Position numbers and translations under genes: made by a program. A stretch of 64,000 nucleotides of DNA from an uncultured Akkermansia sp. (GTDB taxonomy: Bacteria; Verrucomicrobiota; Verrucomicrobiia; Verrucomicrobiales; Akkermansiaceae), in the NCBI GenBank assembly GCA_949296365.1, contig CASFPZ010000005.1, positions 45,739 through 109,738 on the forward strand, written 5' to 3'. This document shows, in pieces, positions 35,668 through 43,459 of the stretch (its first letter is position 1; each line of letters starts with the position of its first letter). Under the pieces are notes generated by a model. It worked only from the letters and a program-made list of their open reading frames with translations. It had not been told where the DNA came from and did not search any database.

Positions 35668-37008
35668 ATGACCTTGTCAAGCCTAAAAGAAAAACCATTG
35701 AAGTTAGGGTTAGCTGGATTGGGCACTGTAGGTACTGGCGTATACGAGACCTTACAGCGTAATCATGATATTTTAGAGGCGCGGGCAAAAATCCCGTTTG
35801 AGGTTAAAAAAGTCGCTGTAAGAGATTTAGACAAGGTTCGTGAAGTCGATGTGCCGGTTGAGTGTTTAACAAATGATTGGCATGAGTTGGTTGAAGATCC
35901 TGAGATAGACATAGTCATTGAATTGATAGGGGGAACGACTGCTGCTTATGATTTAGTTGTAGCAGCATTGAATGCGAGGAAACCTGTTGTTACTGGTAAT
36001 AAAGCTTTATTGGCAGAATGTGGTTTTGAGATTTTTCAATTATCGGCTCAGCTTGGGGTGCCAATTTACTTTGAAGCCTCTGCTGGGGGGGGGATTCCTA
36101 TTATTGCTAGTCTGGCCAATTCATTGATTTGTAATCACATTAAGTCGATCGTCGGCATTATCAATGGTACCTCCAATTACATTTTGTCTGAAATGGAGGA
36201 ACATGGAACAACTTTTGAGAAGGCTTTAGAACAGGCACAGCAATTGGGATATGCCGAGGCTGACCCTACTTTGGATGTCAACGGATGGGATGCTGGCCAC
36301 AAAGCATTGATTTTAGCAATGCTTGCCTATGGAACAACGATTAGTCCGGCGAAAATTTTTGTTAGCGGCATTGAGCGTCTGTCTCCTTGCGATTTTCAAT
36401 TTGCAGAGGATTTGGGATATACGATTAAGTTGTTGGTTGTGATTCGTAGTCATGAAAATGGTGATCTTGAATTGCGAGTACAGCCGAGTCTTGTCCCTCG
36501 TGAACACATTATCGCTTCGGTGTCTGGGGTATTTAATGCTATTGCAGTGACGGGAGATATTGTGGGGGAGACGCTTTTTTATGGGCGCGGAGCTGGGAAG
36601 AATCCTACGTCGTCAGCTGTGATTAGCGACGTGATCACTGCGATGCGCGATACGCTATTCCCGCAACATCATACAGGGTTTAAGTTGTATTCTTCTGATT
36701 GCCGCGTGATGGATATTGATGATACAGTGACTCCATACTATGTACGAGTTAAGGTGGCAGATCGCCATGGAGTGATTGCAGGGATTGCAGCGATTTTTGC
36801 TCGGCATAGCATTGGTATTTCAGCTGTTTCGTCATCCTTTAGTCATAAGGATGATGAGGGAAATGTATGGAATGATTTGGTTTTTATGCTTCACGGTTGT
36901 CCATGGGGGCAGTTACAGAATTCTCTGGCGGGGGTGATCCTGTTGCCTAATGTGGATCCTGCTCCGAGTGTTTTGCGTATTGAACCACTTCTTTCTCAAG
37001 TTAGATAG
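35668..37008 (+). CDS. hom: Homoserine dehydrogenase
   Basis: NAD(P)H-dependent reduction of aspartate semialdehyde to homoserine for threonine and methionine synthesis. The 446-residue protein has the Rossmann motif LGLAGLGTVGTGVYETL, then ELIGGTTAAYDLVVAAL, VVTGNKALLAECG, FEASAGGGIPII (active-site loop), IVGIINGTSNYILSEM and GYAEADPTLDVNGWDAGHKALIL, with a C-terminal ACT domain (YYVRVKVADRHGVIAGIAAIFA) likely binding threonine. Length and domain order match monofunctional Hom. It is followed by lysC after 28 bp, giving a two-gene aspartate-pathway operon, and preceded by a clear promoter. Confidence 0.96.
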   Translation: MTLSSLKEKPLKLGLAGLGTVGTGVYETLQRNHDILEARAKIPFEVKKVAVRDLDKVREVDVPVECLTNDWHELVEDPEIDIVIELIGGTTAAYDLVVAALNARKPVVTGNKALLAECGFEIFQLSAQLGVPIYFEASAGGGIPIIASLANSLICNHIKSIVGIINGTSNYILSEMEEHGTTFEKALEQAQQLGYAEADPTLDVNGWDAGHKALILAMLAYGTTISPAKIFVSGIERLSPCDFQFAEDLGYTIKLLVVIRSHENGDLELRVQPSLVPREHIIASVSGVFNAIAVTGDIVGETLFYGRGAGKNPTSSAVISDVITAMRDTLFPQHHTGFKLYSSDCRVMDIDDTVTPYYVRVKVADRHGVIAGIAAIFARHSIGISAVSSSFSHKDDEGNVWNDLVFMLHGCPWGQLQNSLAGVILLPNVDPAPSVLRIEPLLSQVR

Positions 37009-37036
37009 ATACTTAAACACAACAACGAAAAACCTT

Positions 37037-38272
37037 ATGTCACTTATCGTCCAAAAGTATGGCGGAACTTCAGTTGGAAGCATTGATCGTATTCACAATG
37101 TTGCACAGCGCATTCAACGGCTGATTCTTGAAGGAAACCAGGTCGTAGCAGTCGTATCTGCTATGAGTGGAGTGACCGATGGGTTGATAGCGTTAGCGCA
37201 TAGTGTTTCTGAAACCCCTAACGATCGGGAATTAGACGTATTGATGTCTACAGGCGAACAGCAGTCGATTGCATTATTGACGATGGCTTTACATGAATTG
37301 GGGGTACGAGCTGTTTCCATTACTGGGGCGCAGGCGGGGATTTGTACATTCGGTTCGCATACGAGGGGGCGCATAAAATCTATAGAACCTAGCTTAATGA
37401 AGAAATACCTGAAAGAAGGGTATGCATTGATTTGCGCAGGGTTTCAGGGTGTTACAGAAGACGGTATCATTCATACTCTAGGGCGTGGTGGATCTGATTT
37501 ATCGGCGATCGCTATTGCAGCTGCTCTAAAAGCAGATATTTGCCAGATTCTTACCGATGTTGATGGTGTTTATACATGTGATCCTCGTGTGGTGAAATCA
37601 GCCGTCAAATTAAATGAAATTTCTTATGACGAGATGCTGGAAATGGCCTCTAGCGGCTCAAAGGTTATGCAGTCTCGTTCAGTTGAATTTGCTAAAAAAT
37701 TTGGTGTAGTTTTTGAAGTTCGTAGTTCATTGAATCATAACCCAGGTACTATCGTGCATGAAGAAATCCCTTCTATGGAAGCTATCGCCGTTCGTGGCGT
37801 GTCTATCGAACGCAATCAAGCTCGCGTAACTGTTGCCAATATTCCGGCTTGTAATTCATCGTATGCTGCTCGGATCTTGACCGTTTTAGCTGAGGCTGAG
37901 ATTAATTTGGATATGATTGTCTCCAACGTTGCTCACGACGGTTTGGTGCGTCAATCTTTTACTATGCATATGAGTGATTTGGGACGTGCACAAGCTGCTC
38001 TCAAACCAGTTCTTAAGGAATTGGGCCCCGAAACTCGAATCGAAACAGAAGCCGGGTTAGGTAAAATCTCGGTTGTTGGTATCGGCATGCGGTCACATAC
38101 AGGTGTTGCTGCGACGATGTTCCAGGCTTTGGCCGACGCTGATATCAAGATAGGCATGATTTCTACTTCGGAAATCAAAATCACTGTTACAGTTGACGAG
38201 CTCGTTTTGGATCGTGCTGCGCAAGTCGTACATCACGCCTTCCATTTGGACGAAATCAATCGTTTGCTTTGA
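37037..38272 (+). CDS. lysC: Aspartate kinase
   Basis: First step of the aspartate pathway, making aspartyl phosphate. The 411-residue protein starts MSLIVQKYGGTSVGS (ATP-binding KYGGTSV), followed by VVAVVSAMSGVTD, STGEQQSIALL, LGRGGSDLSAIAIAAAL and TDVDGVYTCDPRVV, then two C-terminal ACT domains (from about residue 265) that mediate feedback control. The frame is open upstream to 36950, overlapping hom, but ATG 37037 gives the canonical N-terminus. Coupling with hom suggests joint supply of threonine/methionine/lysine precursors. The 500 bp downstream carry no evident gene. Confidence 0.96.
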   Translation: MSLIVQKYGGTSVGSIDRIHNVAQRIQRLILEGNQVVAVVSAMSGVTDGLIALAHSVSETPNDRELDVLMSTGEQQSIALLTMALHELGVRAVSITGAQAGICTFGSHTRGRIKSIEPSLMKKYLKEGYALICAGFQGVTEDGIIHTLGRGGSDLSAIAIAAALKADICQILTDVDGVYTCDPRVVKSAVKLNEISYDEMLEMASSGSKVMQSRSVEFAKKFGVVFEVRSSLNHNPGTIVHEEIPSMEAIAVRGVSIERNQARVTVANIPACNSSYAARILTVLAEAEINLDMIVSNVAHDGLVRQSFTMHMSDLGRAQAALKPVLKELGPETRIETEAGLGKISVVGIGMRSHTGVAATMFQALADADIKIGMISTSEIKITVTVDELVLDRAAQVVHHAFHLDEINRLL

Positions 38273-38772
38273 TGTTCTGCTAAATAATGCTGTAGTCTTC
38301 TTAATCTAATCTAAAATTTGCCGATTCGGGCAAGAATTGTACCCTTGAAACCTGGCTACACACTTACTCCTTTTTGAACATTTAAACAATTGCAGTAGCT
38401 GGCATTGGCATGATTCCCATAGAAATACTTCGTAGGAGTATTTTATCAGAAATATTTTGTTCTAATGATTGTTTTACAAAGGTGCGTTTGTCGATATGAT
38501 AAAGATCTTCAAGCATATAACAATTTACAGGGAATGTCTACATGCGCTACCTAAAAGACGAACGAGCTCTGTTGTAAAAAAGTCGATGTTGATGAGGAAA
38601 TTGGAACTCTTGTTAATACACATGTTTTTTTAATGGGCTTTTCTGAAAGTAATGTTACTTAACCCGCCAATTCTAGAGAAGTTCTTCTCATAGAATAAAT
38701 ATTTTGTTGTTTTGGAGTTTATTAGATTATTTATCTTTCAATGATTTTCTAATGATCTGGATACATGTATAA
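38273..38772. other. AT-rich intergenic region without recognisable gene
   Basis: About 500 bp between lysC and the GNAT gene, distinctly AT-rich. I see no ORF above about 30 codons with family-like sequence, no tRNA and no close repeat. A small inverted repeat AAATACT/AGTATTT (38423-38443) followed by TTTATC could be a weak lysC terminator. The rest may be decayed DNA. Confidence 0.5.
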
Positions 38773-39240
38773 TTAGGTTTTAATGGGAGATAATTCTTTA
38801 GTAAGAATGGCGAGGTGGTTGAATGGGAAGAAGTGATTTTTTATGTAAAAGTGGTAAGCAGGGTGATTTTTGTGGGTATTGAGGATGATAGCGTTTAGAC
38901 CTTCTGATTTAATGGAGGATTCGATAAGGGAGAGGAAGTGGGAACCTATGCCTTGGCGATGAAGAGAGGATTTTAGGCAGAGTTCGTCGATGTAGTATTC
39001 GAGGCCATTGATCCATGGTTTTTTCGAGCCTAGGCATAGAGCGATAATTTCTTGCTTATGTTTCAAGACGAATCCAATGAAGTAGTTGTTGTTTAGATGG
39101 TTTTGGAAAAACTGGACAACTTGGTTTCTGGATTCATAGACATCATTCCAGGGAGGTCGAGAAAAGACATCGATGTACAGATCGACGCAGGGGGCCAGGT
39201 CGCTGTGGGTTAATTTGCAGAGCTGCATAGGAAAAGGCAA
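38773..39240 (-). CDS. GNAT-family N-acetyltransferase
   Basis: A 155-residue acetyl-CoA-dependent acetyltransferase of unknown substrate. The GNAT core is visible: strand GFVLKHKQEIIALCLGS, then YIDELCLKSSLHRQGIGSHFLSLIESS with the acetyl-CoA pyrophosphate-binding Q/RxxGxG/A motif (RQGIGS), then AIILNTHKNHPAYHFYIKNHFF. The early PPWNDVYES segment resembles aminoglycoside-type GNATs, but a resistance role cannot be claimed. Start may be ATG 39240 (MPFPMQL) or 39228 (MQLCKL). It is AT-rich like the spacer beside it, and 89 bp downstream of osmC. Confidence 0.85.
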   Translation of the reverse strand: MPFPMQLCKLTHSDLAPCVDLYIDVFSRPPWNDVYESRNQVVQFFQNHLNNNYFIGFVLKHKQEIIALCLGSKKPWINGLEYYIDELCLKSSLHRQGIGSHFLSLIESSIKSEGLNAIILNTHKNHPAYHFYIKNHFFPFNHLAILTKELSPIKT

Positions 39241-39329
39241 GTGAACAAAACTCGCCTATGAACGAGTTCATAGACGAGGTATTATAATCAAAAGAGGAAG
39301 GAATAACCTTGATCAGACATATAAGTAAT

Positions 39330-39737
39330 TTAGCCGATCCAATTCCAGGTGATGGGGATTTCGATATCTGGGTGAAGGCTCTTTTTGACAGGACAGGAGA
39401 GGGCCGCATTTTCGAGAAGAGCACGATCTGGGTGATTCGGTGGTAATGGAACAGTGATAGTGACTTCGAATTTGCCGATGCGTCGTGGATCAGAGCTCAT
39501 ATGTTTGGAGACTTCTATTGTCATCCCTGTAAGAGAGATACTTTTGCGTTCAGCAACGATACCCATAATGGTGGACATACAGCCTGCGAGGGCTGCACCG
39601 ACTAAATCTGTCGGAGAGAAGCTCTCGCCTTTACCATGATTATCAACTGGGGCGTCTGTATAAACATGAGCCTGAGAAGGTTCATGAACGGCGGAACAAC
39701 GAAGGTTTCCTTCATATGTTGTGATTGTCTTAACCAT
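39330..39737 (-). CDS. OsmC/Ohr-family protein
   Basis: A 135-residue protein of the OsmC family, whose members reduce organic hydroperoxides using two cysteines. One Cys lies in LVGAALAGCMSTIMGIVAERKS (the family's helix Cys) and the second near the C-terminus in ALLENAALSCPVKKSLHPDIEI, in the classical positions. SPTDLVGAALAGC and the PVHPL-like end identify the OsmC/YhfA group rather than Ohr. It is divergent from dsbD with 80 bp between. No regulatory site was recognised. Confidence 0.9.
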   Translation of the reverse strand: MVKTITTYEGNLRCSAVHEPSQAHVYTDAPVDNHGKGESFSPTDLVGAALAGCMSTIMGIVAERKSISLTGMTIEVSKHMSSDPRRIGKFEVTITVPLPPNHPDRALLENAALSCPVKKSLHPDIEIPITWNWIG

Positions 39738-39817
39738 GTCACTATTCTACATTTTTCTAAGAGCATAGCAACTTTCAAAAGATTGCTAATGGAAGTTATT
39801 TTGTTAAAAACGAAGTC

Positions 39818-42103
39818 ATGAGGAGAACTTTGTTCACATTTGCCTGTTGTTTGGCTGCATGTTCGCTTTTTTCTCATGTTGAAGTGCAGGGTGGGGTGTC
39901 TAATCAAGATTTTGCTTTGTCTGGGGTACCAGGCATGGAAGGTATTCCCGGACTGGAGACAGTTGGAGAAGACTCTCCTGTATTGGGATCTAGTTTGAAA
40001 GCAAGCGTAAGCAGTTTTAACGATCAATCGTTTATTCTTGTGGCAGAGGTGAATTTAGCAGAAGCGTGGCATGCATATTTTAGCAATCCTGGAACAGTAG
40101 GTTTGCCTGTGGAAGCCAGTATGAAACCTGTGCCAGGATTTACAGTGAAGGGGCCGTTTTGGGCATTGCCGACGCGAGCAGAGTCGGATTTGGGGGTTTT
40201 CTACGGCTATACGAATCCTAAGGCAGCTTTTATTGTAACGCCTACGGAGCAAGCTGGGAACGAGGCTGAATTTTCTGTCGATATGACATTTCAGGCATGT
40301 CGCGATGGTCAATGCCTTTCGCCTGAGACTCGGACTGTAATGTTGAAGCTTCCTCGTGGTACGGGAGAACAAGAGCCGGGAGCAGCTATTTTGCAGAAAG
40401 ACATAGTGGGGATTCAGACTCCGACGTGGGCAATTCAGGCTCAATTTACGGCGAACTTACAAATTACGGAAAAGAGAGAAATAGTGAGGTTATCATTTAC
40501 GGGGGTGGAAGACAAAGTGCAAGAAGGAGGAAATGTTTATTTCTTTTCTATTGATGGGGAGATCATGCCGACAGAAAAGCAAAACCTCAAGAAAGGCGAA
40601 GATGGCAAATGGACGTTGGAGATGGTTCGCAATTTAAATGAGGATTCTCTTTACCCTAATAAACGAGTTGGAGAAGATGGCGAATTGTTGCCAATGGAAC
40701 GGTTGAAAGGTATTCTTGCCGTGAGAGGGCAAGGCATACAGGTGGATGTTCCTGTAGAGACAGAAGAGGATGTGTGGAATGCACCAATAGTGACGGAACG
40801 GGCTGCCAATTGGGAAACAGAATCCTTATCTGGGACTAACGCAAGGCCTGGGATTTTTATGATTGCCATGTTGTTATTTTTGGGAGGGTTGATTCTAAAC
40901 CTCATGCCCTGCGTATTTCCCGTGTTGGGATTGAAGGTTTTGAGCTTTGTTCAGCTGGGAGGAGGCGATCGGTATAAGGTTTTTACTCATGCATTGACTT
41001 TTGTGTTGGGGGTATTGGTTTCATTTTGGTCTATTACCGGGATATTGATTGCTTTGAAATCTGGTGTTGCTGGTAACGGTGGAATGGTGAATTGGGCTTT
41101 TTGGATGGAGAATCAGTGGGTGATTTATTGTTTGATGTTGTTGATGCTGGTGTTGGGGATGAGTATGTTTGGTCTCTTTGAGATAGGTGTTGGAGCAACG
41201 GGAATAGGAAGTGAATTGCAGAATCGCAAGGGGTATGCGGGATCGTTTTGGTCCGGTGTGTTGGCTACAGTAGTTGCGACGCCGTGCAGTGCTCCATTTT
41301 TGGGAGGAGCGATAGCCCCTGCTTTATCGTTACCGACTTGGGGAATGTTTATAGTATTTACTTGCATGGGGTTGGGGATGGCATTCCCCTACGTGATTTT
41401 GGGAGCATTCCCTAGCTTAGTAAAATATCTACCCAAACCAGGAGCGTGGATGGAATCTTTTAAGCAGGGGTTATCTTTTTGTCTTTTTGGAGCGGCTGCT
41501 TGGTTGTTATGGGTGTATTCGGGGTCATTTTTAGATGCAGGATCTATTTTATACGTGATGTTGGGGGTGGTATGTATTGGGTGCGCCGGATGGATTTATG
41601 GCAAATGGTGTCCTATGTACAGATCCCAAAAATCGAGGGTTTGGGGGACTATTACAGCTGTTATCGTTGGCGGTTGCGGAATCTGGATGTCTTTGCCAGA
41701 ATCCTCTAGTTCGGTCGAAGAAAATATAGAGGAGATGGGGATAGTGCAAGATTTGGAATGGAAGAAGTGGAGTTCTGAGGCGGTTCAAGAAGCATTAAAG
41801 GCTGGGCATCCGGTATATGTGGATTTTACAGCTCGGTGGTGTTTGACATGTCAAGTTAATAAAAAAGTTGCATATAGCGATGAGGTTAAGCAAATTATCC
41901 GATCTAGAGAGGTGGTGCTGCTGAAGGCTGATAAGACAAGGCCTAATCCTGAAATCGATGCAGCTCTCCGCGCTTTAAATCGATCCAGTGTCCCAGTGAA
42001 TGTCCTCTATGTACCCGGAGATCCTGAACCCAAAATTACAGCAGAGGTTTTAACTCCTGGTTATCTTGTCGATTTCTTTAATACTCATCTTCAGAAGAGG
42101 TAA
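39818..42103 (+). CDS. DsbD/ScsB-type thiol:disulfide interchange protein
   Basis: Moves reducing equivalents across the inner membrane to periplasmic thiols. The 761-residue protein has a signal peptide (about residues 1-25), an N-terminal periplasmic domain with C161/C166 (FQACRDGQCLSPETRTV), a central eight-helix membrane domain with two buried cysteine motifs (LNLMPCVFPVLGL and ATPCSAPFLGGA), and a C-terminal thioredoxin domain with C675-L-T-C678 (RWCLTCQVNKKV). The enlarged N-terminal domain is more like ScsB than E. coli DsbD. It has its own transcript, divergent from osmC and ended by a bidirectional hairpin. Confidence 0.9.
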   Translation: MRRTLFTFACCLAACSLFSHVEVQGGVSNQDFALSGVPGMEGIPGLETVGEDSPVLGSSLKASVSSFNDQSFILVAEVNLAEAWHAYFSNPGTVGLPVEASMKPVPGFTVKGPFWALPTRAESDLGVFYGYTNPKAAFIVTPTEQAGNEAEFSVDMTFQACRDGQCLSPETRTVMLKLPRGTGEQEPGAAILQKDIVGIQTPTWAIQAQFTANLQITEKREIVRLSFTGVEDKVQEGGNVYFFSIDGEIMPTEKQNLKKGEDGKWTLEMVRNLNEDSLYPNKRVGEDGELLPMERLKGILAVRGQGIQVDVPVETEEDVWNAPIVTERAANWETESLSGTNARPGIFMIAMLLFLGGLILNLMPCVFPVLGLKVLSFVQLGGGDRYKVFTHALTFVLGVLVSFWSITGILIALKSGVAGNGGMVNWAFWMENQWVIYCLMLLMLVLGMSMFGLFEIGVGATGIGSELQNRKGYAGSFWSGVLATVVATPCSAPFLGGAIAPALSLPTWGMFIVFTCMGLGMAFPYVILGAFPSLVKYLPKPGAWMESFKQGLSFCLFGAAAWLLWVYSGSFLDAGSILYVMLGVVCIGCAGWIYGKWCPMYRSQKSRVWGTITAVIVGGCGIWMSLPESSSSVEENIEEMGIVQDLEWKKWSSEAVQEALKAGHPVYVDFTARWCLTCQVNKKVAYSDEVKQIIRSREVVLLKADKTRPNPEIDAALRALNRSSVPVNVLYVPGDPEPKITAEVLTPGYLVDFFNTHLQKR

Positions 42104-42145
42104 AATTCTTCGCTAAGATGGATTTGACAGGTTGCGAGGTAACAG

Positions 42146-42184
42146 AAATCCCTCTTCTTGAGTGTATGGCAAGAAGGGGGATTT
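42146..42184. terminator. Bidirectional terminator between dsbD and the M42 peptidase
   Basis: AAATCCCTCTTCTT (42146-42159) and AAGAAGGGGGATTT (42171-42184) pair over 14 bp with one T-G position; loop 11 nt. On the plus strand it is followed by TAAAAT and on the minus strand by CTGTTACC, so it is best placed for the plus-strand dsbD gene. It separates two convergent genes. Confidence 0.7.
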
Positions 42185-42224
42185 TAAAATATTATGGGAA
42201 TTCTTAATGAGAACCCAGCGTAGA

Positions 42225-43310
42225 TTAATCCTCAGATTTGAGGGTGAACCGGAAGTTGTCATCCTTCTTCAAGGATTTAATCATGGCTAACAGGAGGTCG
42301 ATAGTAGCATCGATGTCAGATAAGTCAGCCGTTTCAACCGGGGAGTGCATATAGCGGAGGGGCAGGGAAACTAGAGCCGAAGGGACTCCGTCTCTCGAGA
42401 TGAAGATAGAATCGGTATCTGTACCTGTACAGCGGCCAGTTGCTTCGTATTGAATAGCAATGTCGGCCTTGTTGGCAATGAGTTCTAGACGGTCAACGAG
42501 GTTGGGGTGATTGGCTGTACCATAGGCTAAGGCGGGACCTTTTCCTAACTTGATATCTCCGTATTTATCTTTGCTCAGGTCAGGAGAATCAGTTGCATGG
42601 GTGACGTCGAGGCAGATGGCTGCATCTGGGCGGATTCTGTGAGTAGCCATTGTTGCACCATGTCCTCCGACTTCTTCCTGAACAGCATTGAGGAGGACGA
42701 TATTCCATTCGAGGTCTTTAGCGTGTTTTTTGAGTTTTCTGGCAACTTCAGAGAGGATGAAGCCACTGATTCTGTTATCGAGAGCCCGACAGACGATTTT
42801 TTGATCATTCATAATCATGGGACCATCGCAATAAACTCCCATGTGTCCTACTCTTAACCCCATTTTTTCTACATCTTTATCAGATGAAGCGCCGATATCG
42901 ACAAAGAGGTCCCAGGTTTTAGGGACTTTGTCTTCACCTCCGCGAAGGTGAATAGCTGTATTGCCTGTGATGCCAATAACATCTCCTTGAGAACCTTGGA
43001 ACCGGATTCGTCGGCCACGAGCAATGGCTACATCTGTACCTCCGACTCTTTCGACGCGCAAGAATCCATCTGGAGTGATATAACGGATCATAAAGCCGAT
43101 TTCATCAGCGTGTGCTGCGAGCATTAGAGTAGGAGAATCTTTTGATTTTGCCCGGAAAGTTGCCCAAACGTTTCCGTAAGCATCGCAGTCGACATTAGAG
43201 GCGTATTGTTCTAGTTCGTGTGCCCAGATTTGTTGAGCTTCCCATTCTCGGCCTGTGGGACTTGCTGTTTCTAGCAATTCAGTCAAGAATTCCATGCTGT
43301 CTTCGTTCAT
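42225..43310 (-). CDS. M42-family metallo-aminopeptidase
   Basis: Di-metal dodecameric (TET) aminopeptidase of the M42 family. The 361-residue protein starts MEFLTELLETASPTGREWE-like and shows metal and catalytic motifs LAAHADEIGFMIRYI (His, Asp), CRALDNRISGFIL (bridging Asp), VQEEVGGHGATMATH (catalytic Glu pair) and CLDVTHATD, then RYMHSPVETADLSD (last His ligand). Full length is present. Substrate preference (glutamyl or other) and any confusion with M42-type endoglucanase annotation cannot be resolved. It lies downstream of the Bat operon, about 150 bp beyond the batD stop, on the same strand. Confidence 0.93.
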   Translation of the reverse strand: MNEDSMEFLTELLETASPTGREWEAQQIWAHELEQYASNVDCDAYGNVWATFRAKSKDSPTLMLAAHADEIGFMIRYITPDGFLRVERVGGTDVAIARGRRIRFQGSQGDVIGITGNTAIHLRGGEDKVPKTWDLFVDIGASSDKDVEKMGLRVGHMGVYCDGPMIMNDQKIVCRALDNRISGFILSEVARKLKKHAKDLEWNIVLLNAVQEEVGGHGATMATHRIRPDAAICLDVTHATDSPDLSKDKYGDIKLGKGPALAYGTANHPNLVDRLELIANKADIAIQYEATGRCTGTDTDSIFISRDGVPSALVSLPLRYMHSPVETADLSDIDATIDLLLAMIKSLKKDDNFRFTLKSED

Positions 43311-43459
43311 AGTAAAATTAAATAATGGTTAATCGACCTTAATTCACTCATTAAGTCTGGTGGTATTTTTACATGAGAAATATTGACAAGACAAGAAACG
43401 AAACGAACATGATGATTTTAAATGGCAGAACGTAGAATAGTAATGAGTTGTAGCCGAAT

